Shown one piece after another: positions 18,437 to 28,001 of a stretch of 64,000 nucleotides of DNA (positions within the stretch are counted from its first letter, which is position 1; each line of letters begins with the position of its first letter). The translations under genes and the position numbers were made by a program. The notes beneath the pieces are model-generated. The model did no database searches and had not been told where the DNA came from. It worked only from the letters and a program-made list of their open reading frames with translations. Source of the stretch: Butyricimonas paravirosa (GTDB lineage: Bacteria > Bacteroidota > Bacteroidia > Bacteroidales > Marinifilaceae); contig NZ_CP043839.1 in assembly GCF_032878955.1 (NCBI RefSeq), positions 1,860,001 through 1,924,000 on the forward strand. The letters are read 5' to 3'.

Positions 18437-19357
18437 TTACTTTCCTGACAATTTTGCAAATATCGCTTCCATTGAAGTTTTTTCTGTTTTAACTTCCGTC
18501 ATCTCCCAACCTCTAGACACACTCTCCCGAATCATATTTTTAATCGTATCGCGGTCTCCATCATATGATAAACGCACCCCGTGGTCATCCGAGAATTCGG
18601 CTCTTCTTATCCCGGGAAGAGCAACTAACTCATCAATCGTCGGGGGAAGATCAAATCTCGCGTAAACGGTATTAGGTTCGATATAATTATCAAACTCCTC
18701 CACGGTCCCAGAAAAAACAACATGCCCATGTTCGATCATTTTAATAGATGAACAAGCAGCTTGCACCTCGGACAGAATATGAGTCGAAAGCAACACGGTA
18801 CGATCCTCTGCTATATTCTGGATTAACTGACGAACCTCTAGTATCTGATTCGGATCCAATCCATTCGTCGGTTCATCCAATACCACAAATTTCGGATCAT
18901 GTAAAATGGCTTGTGCAATACCAACCCGCTGCTGGTATCCCCCGGAAAGGTTACGTAACAACCTATCTTTCATGTGGTAAACGCCACAACGTTCTTCCAC
19001 TCTTTTAACAGCGGCCTTAATGCTTTTACGCTCCATCCAGTGGATTTCCGCACAAAAGTTTAAATACTCGTTTACCGTTAAGTCCGGATACAAAGGGGGT
19101 TTTTGTGGTAAGAAACCAATATACCCACGTGCTACTTCCGGATTTTTTAACGTGTCCACGCCATTAATATACACTTTACCTTTTGTCTGTTTCAACACAC
19201 CACAAATAATGTTCATCGTTGTTGATTTCCCCGCTCCGTTAGATCCCAACAAACCGACAACTCCCGCACCCTCAATTTCAAGATTAATATCTTCAATCGC
19301 CCATTGTGTCGAATAACGATGATATAAATGTTCTACTTTTACAACTGGATTTTCCAT
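18437..19357 (-). CDS. GldA-like ABC transporter ATPase
   Basis: 306 residues. Walker A GSNGAGKST, Q-loop LPQKPPLYPD, signature LSGGYQQRVGIAQAI, Walker B KFVVLDEPTNGLDPNQ, and switch His in LLSTHILSEV are all intact. The C-terminal part after about residue 215 is the extension typical of ABC-2 ATPases of the GldA type. It powers the permease encoded 17 bases downstream at 16092-18419 and starts 22 bases after the lipoprotein gene, so the five genes susC to gldFG form one operon. Confidence 0.9.
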   Translation of the reverse strand: MENPVVKVEHLYHRYSTQWAIEDINLEIEGAGVVGLLGSNGAGKSTTMNIICGVLKQTKGKVYINGVDTLKNPEVARGYIGFLPQKPPLYPDLTVNEYLNFCAEIHWMERKSIKAAVKRVEERCGVYHMKDRLLRNLSGGYQQRVGIAQAILHDPKFVVLDEPTNGLDPNQILEVRQLIQNIAEDRTVLLSTHILSEVQAACSSIKMIEHGHVVFSGTVEEFDNYIEPNTVYARFDLPPTIDELVALPGIRRAEFSDDHGVRLSYDGDRDTIKNMIRESVSRGWEMTEVKTEKTSMEAIFAKLSGK

Positions 19358-19379
19358 ACTACGTTATTTATTTACTATC

Positions 19380-20474
19380 TTAATTTTTTACTACCCTATT
19401 CCCGATTGCCTGTAAGTCTACACCCAACCGTTTAAATTCTTGGATTAAAATATCATACCTCTCTTTGATTTTCTCGTTCACATCTTTCTTGAGATGAAGT
19501 ATCCCCGTGTAGTCATTGGCATTATAATCTCCATTCTCAGGTTCTGCTGTCAACGTTTCGTACGAATTCCCAATAATCATTTCTAAATACGCGCTCAAAT
19601 CCTCATCTTGAACAATGTCGAGATTTATATAACTGCTCGGCCAAACGACAAAACCAAGTCCATAGCACTCATTTTTAGCGGGTCGATCAGAATAAGAACC
19701 TCCTACCCACGAATAATCTGCAGCCTCAAAAAACTCATCAAAAGAAAGTTTCTCCTTTAACCGTTCATTGATGAACCACATATGCAGATCAACCTTTAAT
19801 TCTTTTTTCTTTTCTACCGTTAATGTTGTGATTGATTCATCCCCGTGGCTCAAAATCAAATTATTAAAAACGCTTGTATAGGATAAATCTGTACCCGCAG
19901 ACCTTTTCAATTCACGTCCCAAAAGCACTTTCAGCGGCATATAATTATGCAGGATGCTGTCCGGATAAAAATTCAGGAACAATTCCTCGAGTAATGCCAA
20001 TTGATCCCCCACGTATGCCTCATCAGCTTCTTGCACACTAAAAGTCCCGCTATTCTTAAAGCTAGCCTCTACCTCCAGCAACTTCCCATCCACAATTGAA
20101 TATTCGAACCAAGAACCATCCGTCTTAAAAGAGATTCCCAATTCATAAGCCACACCATCCACGTAGGCCGTGTTATTTTCCACGTAATCCCCCTCTCCAA
20201 ACGTATACCAAGTATACACGAGACTTGTATCCCTGTATGCTTCTGCCCATGTCTGATCTACATTAAAATAGGCATCTGCCGGATTGAATTTATAAAGGAG
20301 ATACACGCCTGTACGATCAAACCAATTTACAATACGATCATCATATTCATGTTCTCCTTGAGGCAAAGTTATCTCGTATTCAGGCACATCAGACGGACTT
20401 AAATTTTCATCATCACTACATCCCATCCAGAACACTAGTCCTAGAATAATGGATATCATATATTTCATTTTCAT
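19380..20474 (-). CDS. Lipoprotein of the second SusCD locus; possible inactive Mx1-type homologue
   Basis: 364 residues with lipobox WMGCSDDEN. The segment DDRIVNWFDRTGVYLLYKFNP parallels the start of the Peptidase_Mx1-type lipoproteins and of the 6613-7584 product (helix, then aromatic GV-l-Y strand). No HExxH is present; the mid region has KVLLGRELKRSAG. It lies between susD and the ATPase (27 and 22 bases). A surface-exposed or periplasmic binding role for peptides is plausible but unproven. Confidence 0.5.
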   Translation of the reverse strand: MKMKYMISIILGLVFWMGCSDDENLSPSDVPEYEITLPQGEHEYDDRIVNWFDRTGVYLLYKFNPADAYFNVDQTWAEAYRDTSLVYTWYTFGEGDYVENNTAYVDGVAYELGISFKTDGSWFEYSIVDGKLLEVEASFKNSGTFSVQEADEAYVGDQLALLEELFLNFYPDSILHNYMPLKVLLGRELKRSAGTDLSYTSVFNNLILSHGDESITTLTVEKKKELKVDLHMWFINERLKEKLSFDEFFEAADYSWVGGSYSDRPAKNECYGLGFVVWPSSYINLDIVQDEDLSAYLEMIIGNSYETLTAEPENGDYNANDYTGILHLKKDVNEKIKERYDILIQEFKRLGVDLQAIGNRVVKN

Positions 20475-20501
20475 ACAAATTCTGAATTAAAATTTCACGT
20501 C

Positions 20502-21950
20502 TTAGTTTTGTTTCAAGTTCGGATTCTGTTTTAACACATCTTCCGGTATCGGTAGAGCAAAAAGGCTCATATTTTGCTCGAATTCCTGCAATTCACTTTC
20601 CACCAACACGTGTTTCACCGTTTTCCCGTAACGCCGCAAGTCACACCAGCGATGGTTGGTTTCCCCACACAATTCCCGACGTCTCTCGGTCAAACAATAA
20701 TCCAACAACTCTTCTTTATCAACCACATCTATTTCTTTGTAAAATTCTTTATTGAAACGATTTTTCCGTAGCATATTCAAATCAGCTAGCGCAGCCTCTC
20801 GATAGGTATCATTACCCTCAATGATAAACTTTTGAGCATAAGCTTCTGCCCGGTTCAAATATAATTCTGCCGTCCGTATTCCTTGGAACCCACCAAGATC
20901 ACCTTTACCTTTCGTGATCCCGATACGTTTCCAAGCTCTATTCCCCATGATATCGATCTTCCAATAAAAATAAAGAGCCCGCAAATCTTCCACCGTACGG
21001 CCCACTAAATTTGCCCATTCGCCTTTCACATACAAGCCACCCAAGTCCGAAGAAATGCTGAATGGCGGTAAGGATGCACCAGGCACTTCAAAACCACGGT
21101 CGTATTCCCGTCCCCAAATGATTTCATCCGGAGTTTCTGTTGAATACACGCTTGCAGTCGAAGAGTTAGGTCTACTCAATGAAATAGAATTCATATCAAA
21201 TAAATCCGGTTTAACCATCAACACGGAATCAGCATAGGCCAAGGCTTTATCCCAGTTTTCCATATATAAATACATCCGTGACAGAATTGCCTTTGCGGCT
21301 AAATGATCTATTCTGAAAAAGTTGCGTTTATACTCGTAAGTGCTTAATAAACGATTTCCTTCCAACAAATCTTTTTCAATCTGTTCGTACACTTCTTTCA
21401 CCGTGTTACGAGCAAAAAAATCTCCCGTTACCGTGGCATCCAATTTCAATGGAACTCCCAAGTCCACTTCCGGATTTCCCTGATTGTAGGCTATTCCGAA
21501 AAAGTTCACTAAATGAAGATAATACCATGCCCTTAAAGTCAAGGCCTCTCCCCTTATACTTTCCCGCATATCATCGTCCCCCTTCATATCATCCAGGTAA
21601 TCCAATACTAAATTACACCCCAAGATGCTGGAATAAGGCGCTTCCCAAAATCTTACATCATATCCTCCGCCATCTTCGTCAAACATATTATCACGCCACA
21701 TATACAGCCATTTTTCCTTATCATGTTGTGATTTCTCTGCCGCACTCTGTGCCCCCACGCTCTCCACGTTATCGGTAAAAATCTCCGTGGCATAATAAAA
21801 ATTACTCTCCTGGTACCCGTCTCCCAACAGAATCTGCTCTAAATCATTTACCATAGAAGGGCGAACCTCATCCTGGCTTCTTTCCTCCAGAAAGTCACTA
21901 CATCCTGTAAGAAACAAAACTGATATTAATGAACATATTTTTCCTTTCAT
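20502..21950 (-). CDS. SusD/RagB-family outer-membrane lipoprotein (second locus)
   Basis: 482 residues with lipobox TGCSDFLEERSQ. Family marks: RGEALTLRAWYYLHLVNFFG, GIRTAELYLNRAEAYAQ, and RRRELCGETNHRWCDLRRYGK. It is the surface lid and capture protein for the SusC at 21970-25473, which it follows by 19 bases. It shares the early DFLEERS with the SusD at 7608-9068, so the two loci probably descend from one ancestor. Confidence 0.95.
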   Translation of the reverse strand: MKGKICSLISVLFLTGCSDFLEERSQDEVRPSMVNDLEQILLGDGYQESNFYYATEIFTDNVESVGAQSAAEKSQHDKEKWLYMWRDNMFDEDGGGYDVRFWEAPYSSILGCNLVLDYLDDMKGDDDMRESIRGEALTLRAWYYLHLVNFFGIAYNQGNPEVDLGVPLKLDATVTGDFFARNTVKEVYEQIEKDLLEGNRLLSTYEYKRNFFRIDHLAAKAILSRMYLYMENWDKALAYADSVLMVKPDLFDMNSISLSRPNSSTASVYSTETPDEIIWGREYDRGFEVPGASLPPFSISSDLGGLYVKGEWANLVGRTVEDLRALYFYWKIDIMGNRAWKRIGITKGKGDLGGFQGIRTAELYLNRAEAYAQKFIIEGNDTYREAALADLNMLRKNRFNKEFYKEIDVVDKEELLDYCLTERRRELCGETNHRWCDLRRYGKTVKHVLVESELQEFEQNMSLFALPIPEDVLKQNPNLKQN

Positions 21951-21969
21951 AACAATTTCTTTTTCAGTA

Positions 21970-24900
21970 TTAAAAACTCAATTTCACACCAAGCGAAAAA
22001 TCTTGAGAACGAGGTTGTTGTCCCAAGGCAACTTCCGGATCCCGTCCTTTAAAATCTTTACTTTTAATTTGTAGGGGATTTGTGGCTGAAAAAGATAATG
22101 TCACGCTTTTCGCAAACCCTTTAATCCATTTATCCGGTAAGTTATAGGAAAATTGAAAATCATTGAAACGAATATACCACGCGTTCACCACCCGAACATT
22201 AGAATAGGCCCACGCTTCCAAAGGATAAATCGTATCATCAGAATTTACAAACGGACGTAACGGACGACAGTTATCTCCCACGGGAATCGACGGGATATCC
22301 GTGTATTTCTCGTCTCCCGGTTTCCGCCAACGATCCTTTAATTGAGTAGAGGCATTCTGATATTCACTTAACATCATATACCCGTTTTCGTAAGGGGAAT
22401 CCAAGAATTCATAATTTCCTCTACTGATATAGAAATTCAAGGGGAATGAGAAACGTTTCCAACGGAAAACCATGTTAATCCCCAAGGTAAATGTCGGTTC
22501 GCGTGTCCCCATGTAAACCATATATTCCGAAGCATCCTTTTCAGCCGTCGTTGTATTTGCCCGAGAGAAATCAAACTGGGGAGCTCCATTGTTCGGGTTC
22601 AGACCCGCAAATTTAAACGCCCAGAAACTTCCCACCGGATAACCTTCTTTGTTCAAAGCCCCGGATACGGCATTCTCCCAAGAGCCATTGGTTTCCAAAT
22701 TAGAGTTTACCTTATTATTATTTCCTGAAAAACTGGTTCCCAAACTCCACATAAAATCTTTCGTACGAACAGGCACCACGCTCAACGTCAAATCCCATCC
22801 CTCATTCTTCACGTGACCATCATTCAAATTCATACTCGTCGTTCCGTTTTCATAAGGAACTTTCGCTTGCGTGATGACATCTGTCGTTTTCTTATAATAC
22901 CAGTTAAATGTACCATTCAATTTACTCTTAAACAAAGCGAAATTAGCACCCAAATTCACGGATAACGTTTTCTCTGGCTTTAAATCAGGATTAGGAAGCT
23001 GACTCCAACTCATGACATATTCTCCCGTATTCGAGTCGATAGCTTCAATTTTAGCTATAAAGTCCGGACTGATGTTCTCAATTACGTTTCCTTGATAACC
23101 GAAACTTGCCGTGAATGAAAGATTATTCACTAAATTCTGATTTTGCATCCAAGGTTCATCCGTCACGTTCCAACGAAGTCCGGCTGACCACACCGTCTGG
23201 AATTTTCCGGAGTCTCCAAAACGATTGGAAGCATCCCCACGGAGTGAAAGGTTTATTGAATAACGGTTATCATACATATAGCTACCCGTGACATAATACG
23301 ACACGTAGTTCGCTATTTGATTCGTCACTTTAGGAACAGTCCGGGCATACTTTTTATTCTCGATATTAGAATTAATCCCGTAATTTAAAGGTACATCCGT
23401 GAAACTCTCTCCACGATCAGGCATATATCCCCAGTTCGTTTGCGAAAATCCGTCATATTTATTACTCCGAGTCTCCAAACCGGCCACGAAATTAACGGAA
23501 TGAACTCCATTGAATAATTTCACGTACTCGGCTTGTAATCTGGCGGTATAATTAAAATTACGACTTTCCGTAACCGTTAGCATACCTCCGTAAGGAAGGG
23601 GAGATTGTTTATACTCGTCATCCAAAACACTATATTCTCCATATTCATACCCACGAATGGATGAAATATTATGAGACTGCTCGGCGAACCAAGTCTTCCC
23701 AAAAGAGGAACTCGTAGCCCCTCCTAAAGTAGCCGATAAGGTTAAACTCTCGGTCAGCAACCATCGGGCACTCAAATTCAAGTTCAAGCTTTTTGCCGTA
23801 TTCTCGTTTCCTGAATTTGACAATTCGTTCAATATATTGTAATTATACCCATTTTTGTCATAGTAAAATAAATCATCCCCATCATAACAGGCTATCACCC
23901 GACTCGTGTTAATCGCATAAGAATACGGATCCACCCCAGAAGCAAAAGCCTCTGTTTCCGTATGACTACCGGACAAAGAACCATTGATGGTGAGTTTATT
24001 CCAAAATATAGCACTCAAATTCAAATTTCCCGTATATCCAACTTGTCCATTTCCTTTGGCTGTATTCTGTTGATTACGATACCCGAAAGAAGCCCGGTAA
24101 GTCGTCCGATCATCTCCACCCGAAAAACTTACAGAATGGGATTGAGAAAAAGGGGTCCGGTAAAGAATATCAAACCAATCCGTATTTACGGTTTCCAACT
24201 TTTTTACTCCTGCATGAAATTCATCCAGGCTAATTTCCCGACGTGCATACGCCAAAGCCAGCCCCGTATATCCAACAGTTTCATCCGAAATTCTTGCTCC
24301 CCGCTCAAAAGCCTCACGGGAAAGTTCCACCCGCTCTTTTGAATTCATGATCTCCATCTTATCATAGTTCAAACGAGAACTCAAAGAAAAATTTCCGGAA
24401 TAATTCACCGACATCCGTCCTCTTTCTCCCTTCTTCGTGGTAATCAAAATAACACCATTCGCAGCCTTTACTCCATAGATCGCAGTTGCAGAAGCATCTT
24501 TCAGCACGGTAATATCCTCAATATCATTGGGATTCAACCACGATATCGCTCCCCCGATAAAATCTTTCATCATATCCAAATTATCATCGCTAATCGCGGC
24601 CAAAGCACTCGCCTCAAAAGGTAGGTTATCTTCCTGAATAATACCATCCACTACCCATACCGGATCGGCATTACCCACCAATGTAGAAGTTCCACGCACT
24701 CGTACTTTCTGACGGGTTCCTGTCAACCCACTCGTGTTGGTAACCATTACACCCGGTAACTTTCCCTGCAACATCTGCTCCACCGTTTCATTCCCCGTCA
24801 TGATTAAATCCTCCGCTTTCACCTTCGCGTAAGCCCCGGCCATCCCTTTTTCCTTTATTACCTGATAACCGGTTACCACAACTTCTTCCAAAGCCTCGAT

Positions 24901-25473
24901 ATCTTCTTCCAATACCACATGGAGTGTATCCGTTTTTTCCGTGAAGTGAACCTGTTTGTTCTTGTATCCTACAAAGGAAAATTCTAATGTTCCTTTCAAT
25001 ACCGGCAATTCGATTGCAAACCATCCATTCACATCAGAAGCCATTCCCACGGTTGTTCCAACCAACTGGATCGTTGCCCCGATAATCGGATTCTTCTCCT
25101 TATCTCGAATAAATCCCTTGATAACGACAGTGCTCATACCAGACTTAGTTGCCTGTTTATAGATAATAATCGTATCATCTACTCGACGCCAAGCTAAATC
25201 TGTCTTTTTCAAACATTCATTCAGAATCTCCGTGATCGTTTTTTGCTTCAAGTCAAAACTCATCCCGACATACGGCTTCAAATCATCAAGATGAAAGGCA
25301 AAAGTCTGATCACTTATTTCACGTAACCTCTCAATAACCTGACTTAATTCCGCATCTTGCATCTTCAAGTCAAATCGCCGTTCCTGCTCCTGTGCACTCA
25401 CCGTCATTCCTGACCAGACAATAAGGCAAGAAAATAGGTAGAAAAACCTTTGAACAAATCGCGTTTTTTTCAT
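21970..25473 (-). CDS. SusC/RagA-family TonB-dependent transporter with STN domain (second locus)
   Basis: About 1167 residues from the ATG at 25473; an ATG 14 codons upstream at 25515 gives a less typical signal. Order: signal peptide; STN domain (FDLKMQDAELSQVIERLREI); carboxypeptidase-D-like domain (IKGFIRDKEKNPIIGATIQL); plug (EVVVTGYQ, WVVDGIIQ, LKDASATAIYGVKAANGVI); and a barrel ending LGVKLSF. The STN domain implies signalling through the FecR encoded just upstream. It is paralogous to the transporter at 9080-12772. Confidence 0.96.
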   Translation of the reverse strand: MKKTRFVQRFFYLFSCLIVWSGMTVSAQEQERRFDLKMQDAELSQVIERLREISDQTFAFHLDDLKPYVGMSFDLKQKTITEILNECLKKTDLAWRRVDDTIIIYKQATKSGMSTVVIKGFIRDKEKNPIIGATIQLVGTTVGMASDVNGWFAIELPVLKGTLEFSFVGYKNKQVHFTEKTDTLHVVLEEDIEALEEVVVTGYQVIKEKGMAGAYAKVKAEDLIMTGNETVEQMLQGKLPGVMVTNTSGLTGTRQKVRVRGTSTLVGNADPVWVVDGIIQEDNLPFEASALAAISDDNLDMMKDFIGGAISWLNPNDIEDITVLKDASATAIYGVKAANGVILITTKKGERGRMSVNYSGNFSLSSRLNYDKMEIMNSKERVELSREAFERGARISDETVGYTGLALAYARREISLDEFHAGVKKLETVNTDWFDILYRTPFSQSHSVSFSGGDDRTTYRASFGYRNQQNTAKGNGQVGYTGNLNLSAIFWNKLTINGSLSGSHTETEAFASGVDPYSYAINTSRVIACYDGDDLFYYDKNGYNYNILNELSNSGNENTAKSLNLNLSARWLLTESLTLSATLGGATSSSFGKTWFAEQSHNISSIRGYEYGEYSVLDDEYKQSPLPYGGMLTVTESRNFNYTARLQAEYVKLFNGVHSVNFVAGLETRSNKYDGFSQTNWGYMPDRGESFTDVPLNYGINSNIENKKYARTVPKVTNQIANYVSYYVTGSYMYDNRYSINLSLRGDASNRFGDSGKFQTVWSAGLRWNVTDEPWMQNQNLVNNLSFTASFGYQGNVIENISPDFIAKIEAIDSNTGEYVMSWSQLPNPDLKPEKTLSVNLGANFALFKSKLNGTFNWYYKKTTDVITQAKVPYENGTTSMNLNDGHVKNEGWDLTLSVVPVRTKDFMWSLGTSFSGNNNKVNSNLETNGSWENAVSGALNKEGYPVGSFWAFKFAGLNPNNGAPQFDFSRANTTTAEKDASEYMVYMGTREPTFTLGINMVFRWKRFSFPLNFYISRGNYEFLDSPYENGYMMLSEYQNASTQLKDRWRKPGDEKYTDIPSIPVGDNCRPLRPFVNSDDTIYPLEAWAYSNVRVVNAWYIRFNDFQFSYNLPDKWIKGFAKSVTLSFSATNPLQIKSKDFKGRDPEVALGQQPRSQDFSLGVKLSF

Positions 25474-25557
25474 AATTTTGAATTGTAATAAATTAAAACA
25501 TTTTTCTCGTACCATGAGAAAGGTTGCAAATGGGAAGTTTAACGGACTTCCCGTTTT

Positions 25558-26706
25558 TTATAAATTACTTTTTATTTCTATTAGCTGATTTTTTCGTTTA
25601 AAGCTTACTTTTCTAGTACTCTCAAGAATTCTCAAGACACTGTCTATGTCTTCATAACGTTTAGTCTCAATCGAAAACAGCATATCACCCGTACTTTTTT
25701 GGTCAAATTGAACTTCCAGATCATACCAATCACATAACGTCTCCATGATCTCGGACAGAGGAAGACCTTTAAAGTAAAAACGATTATTAAGCCAAGCCGT
25801 TGTCACCTTCACGTCTGCATCTTGTACCATAATCTGCTTTTGAGTTGAAGAAATAATTCCCTCTTGGCCAGGCCGGAGTATAACGGAATCATGTAAATTA
25901 CTCAACCGAACGGAACCACTTAACAATGTTGCACAACTCGGTCTTTCTTTGTAACAAGAGATATTAAACTTTGTCCCTAATACCGTTACGTTATTATCTT
26001 CAAAATGAACAACGAAAGGCTTTTTCTTATCCGGAGCGACCTCAAAAAATGCCTCTCCCTCGATCCAAACCTCACGAGTTGTATCGGAAAAAGGAACCAG
26101 ATAACGCAAGACGGTATTGGTATTCAAATGGACACGACTACCATCGGCTAACGCAAGAGTAAATTCGCCCTGTCTCGGTACCCGAATCGTATGCCACTCT
26201 TGCTCGACCGGAACAAGACTGTCAACCACATAAGCCAATTCTTTATCAATTTGTTGTACCCCGACATGATTTTGTTGTAAAAATTGCCCAATTCCGGTAG
26301 AGTCCAAAGTATAAACTTTATCATTTACAGAAATGGTGGGAAGATTCGTTACAGAAGAAATCTGCACAGGTACATTCTCCTGCCGAGAGCGATATATCAG
26401 TAATACAGTCAGCACCGCAATACATACTGAGGCAACTACCGCATAGCGTACTATCAAGTTCCGATGACGACTAGGCCGAGATAAAAATTTGTTTTGAAAA
26501 TCTATCCATTCCTGCCGATCAGTCCGTTCGTAATTAACAGAATGAAGATTCGTCGCAATATCATCGTACAACTCTTTTAACTTCGGATTTTCCTCCAATC
26601 CTTGTTCGAGATCTTTACAATCTGCTTCCGAGTCCATCAGACGTTTAGCAAATTGTCTGGCTAAATCCATTCGTTCTTCAATTTGATGCTTCATCGTAAT
26701 TTTCAT
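25558..26706 (-). CDS. FecR-family anti-sigma factor (second locus)
   Basis: 382 residues; MKHQIEER at 26694 is an alternative start. A single membrane segment (about residues 86-104, YAVVASVCIAVLTVLLIY) is followed by the FecR domain (LADGSRVHLNTNTVLRYLVPF, WIEGEAFFEVAPD, VLGTKFNISCYKE) and a DUF4974 C-terminus (FKGLPLSEIMETLCDWYDLEV). It controls the sigma factor at 26763-27308, whose gene is 56 bases upstream. Confidence 0.95.
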   Translation of the reverse strand: MKITMKHQIEERMDLARQFAKRLMDSEADCKDLEQGLEENPKLKELYDDIATNLHSVNYERTDRQEWIDFQNKFLSRPSRHRNLIVRYAVVASVCIAVLTVLLIYRSRQENVPVQISSVTNLPTISVNDKVYTLDSTGIGQFLQQNHVGVQQIDKELAYVVDSLVPVEQEWHTIRVPRQGEFTLALADGSRVHLNTNTVLRYLVPFSDTTREVWIEGEAFFEVAPDKKKPFVVHFEDNNVTVLGTKFNISCYKERPSCATLLSGSVRLSNLHDSVILRPGQEGIISSTQKQIMVQDADVKVTTAWLNNRFYFKGLPLSEIMETLCDWYDLEVQFDQKSTGDMLFSIETKRYEDIDSVLRILESTRKVSFKRKNQLIEIKSNL

Positions 26707-26762
26707 TAAAATCGTCTATCATACGAAGAAGTCAAAAAAACGGGTGAATGGTCTGATAAAAT

Positions 26763-27308
26763 TTAGATAAAATATTTTAGCAACAATAGGATTACATACT
26801 GATTTTTAATGATTTCCCTCAATTTTGCATAAACATTTTTTTTCAATGTCTTTATGGTATTGATCGAAACTTCTAGCTGATCGGCAATTTCTTGAGTAGA
26901 ATAACCTTGAAGAGTCAGTAAGGCAATCTGACGAGATCGATCCGGTAATTTATTTATTGATTCTCGAATAATACGATACGTTTCATTTCGGGTAATTTCA
27001 TCCAAAAAGAACGTGTCGGAATAAATAGTATCCTTTAAATCTCTAATTTTATTTTCTACCACTTTCTGAAGCCGTAATTGGTCGAAGCATTTATTACGGG
27101 CTGTCGTATAGAGAAAAGAGAGAATTTCTTTTTCAGTATAAGCTGGATTAAAATTATTCCAAAGGGCAAAAAAAGTATCTTGTGCAAGATCACGCGCTAA
27201 TTCCCCATTCTTCAAAAAAGAATTACAAAAATCATGTATAGCTTGAAAATAATCAAGATATACAGACTCAAATTGCTTTCTTTCTTCTGACGATGGCATT
27301 AATTTCAC
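26763..27308 (-). CDS. ECF-type RNA polymerase sigma factor (second locus)
   Basis: 181 residues; MPSSEERKQ three codons in (27299) is an equally possible start. Region 2: FESVYLDYFQAIHDFCNSF, then ARDLAQDTFFALWNNF. Region 4: LPDRSRQIALLTLQGYSTQEIADQL and EVSINTIKTLKKNVYAKLRE. It is released by ligand signalling through the SusC and FecR of this locus. The promoter box at 27335-27342 lies a short way upstream. Confidence 0.93.
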   Translation of the reverse strand: MKLMPSSEERKQFESVYLDYFQAIHDFCNSFLKNGELARDLAQDTFFALWNNFNPAYTEKEILSFLYTTARNKCFDQLRLQKVVENKIRDLKDTIYSDTFFLDEITRNETYRIIRESINKLPDRSRQIALLTLQGYSTQEIADQLEVSINTIKTLKKNVYAKLREIIKNQYVILLLLKYFI

Positions 27309-27334
27309 ACCCAGTTACCTCTGATTAAACGATA

Positions 27335-27342
27335 CAAAGATA
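27335..27342 (-). promoter_or_regulatory. -7 promoter box of the second sigma gene
   Basis: TATCTTTG on the minus strand is a perfect TAnnTTTG match 27 bases before the ATG at 27308. No clear TTTG lies at the -33 position. Confidence 0.6.
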
Positions 27343-27401
27343 AAATTAATTTATTCATATGATCGTGAATTAGAAAAGATTCAGATTAAAAAACATCTCT
27401 T

Positions 27402-27432
27402 TTTGACAATAAAGAAGGAATATGTAACTTTG
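27402..27432 (+). promoter_or_regulatory. Bacteroidota consensus promoter of the MmcQ-like gene
   Basis: TTTG (27402-27405), 19 bases, then TAACTTTG (27425-27432): a full consensus match 22 bases before the ATG at 27455. Confidence 0.85.
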
Positions 27433-27454
27433 TATTATTCTAAAAATTGCCAAC

Positions 27455-27835
27455 ATGAACATCGAAGAATTCAGAGAATATTGCTTGTCATTGAAAGGGG
27501 TACACGAGAAGATGCCCTTCCCGAATGTTCCCGATAAATACAGCCAAGACGTTCTATGTTTTTACGTGGCAAGCAAATGGTTCTGCTTTGTAAATATCGA
27601 AGTATTTGATTTTTGCTGTATCAAATGCAATCCAGATGAAATGGAAGAATTACGAGCCACGTACACGGGCATAAAACCCGGATGGCACATGAATAAAAAA
27701 CACTGGATCAGCGTTTATTTTAACCAAGACGTACCAGACAAGGAAATCAAAGAGCTGGTCAAAAAATCCTACGACATTATAGTCAGAAGCCTGACAAAGA
27801 AAGAACGGGAGGCATTAGTAAATTCCGAGGAATAA
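27455..27835 (+). CDS. MmcQ/YjbR-family protein
   Basis: 126 residues, the normal single-domain length. The start NIEEFREYCLSLKGVHEKMPF and the segments DVLCFYVASKWFCFVNIE, IKCNPDEMEELRATYTGIKPGWHMNKKHWISV and ELVKKSYDIIVRSLTKKER match the MmcQ/YjbR (CyaY-like fold) family. These are small, presumed DNA-binding proteins of unknown physiological role. It is monocistronic with its own strong promoter. Confidence 0.9.
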   Translation: MNIEEFREYCLSLKGVHEKMPFPNVPDKYSQDVLCFYVASKWFCFVNIEVFDFCCIKCNPDEMEELRATYTGIKPGWHMNKKHWISVYFNQDVPDKEIKELVKKSYDIIVRSLTKKEREALVNSEE

Positions 27836-27938
27836 AATCTTTCTATTCCTCCCCTTATTCTCTACCACAAATAGCAAAATCTGTAATTTTGGTATGCATC
27901 TCTGTAATTTATATACAAATGAAATGACAGAGGCAATG

Positions 27939-27946
27939 TAATTTTG
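27939..27946 (+). promoter_or_regulatory. -7 promoter box before the flavoprotein gene
   Basis: TAATTTTG fits TAnnTTTG and lies 56 bases before the ATG at 28002. A second identical box at 27884-27891 is another candidate. Neither has a clear -33 TTTG. Confidence 0.5.
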
Positions 27947-28001
27947 TAACATAAAATTATGAACACAACATACTAGAATAATCATTATAAAAAATCATAT
28001 T

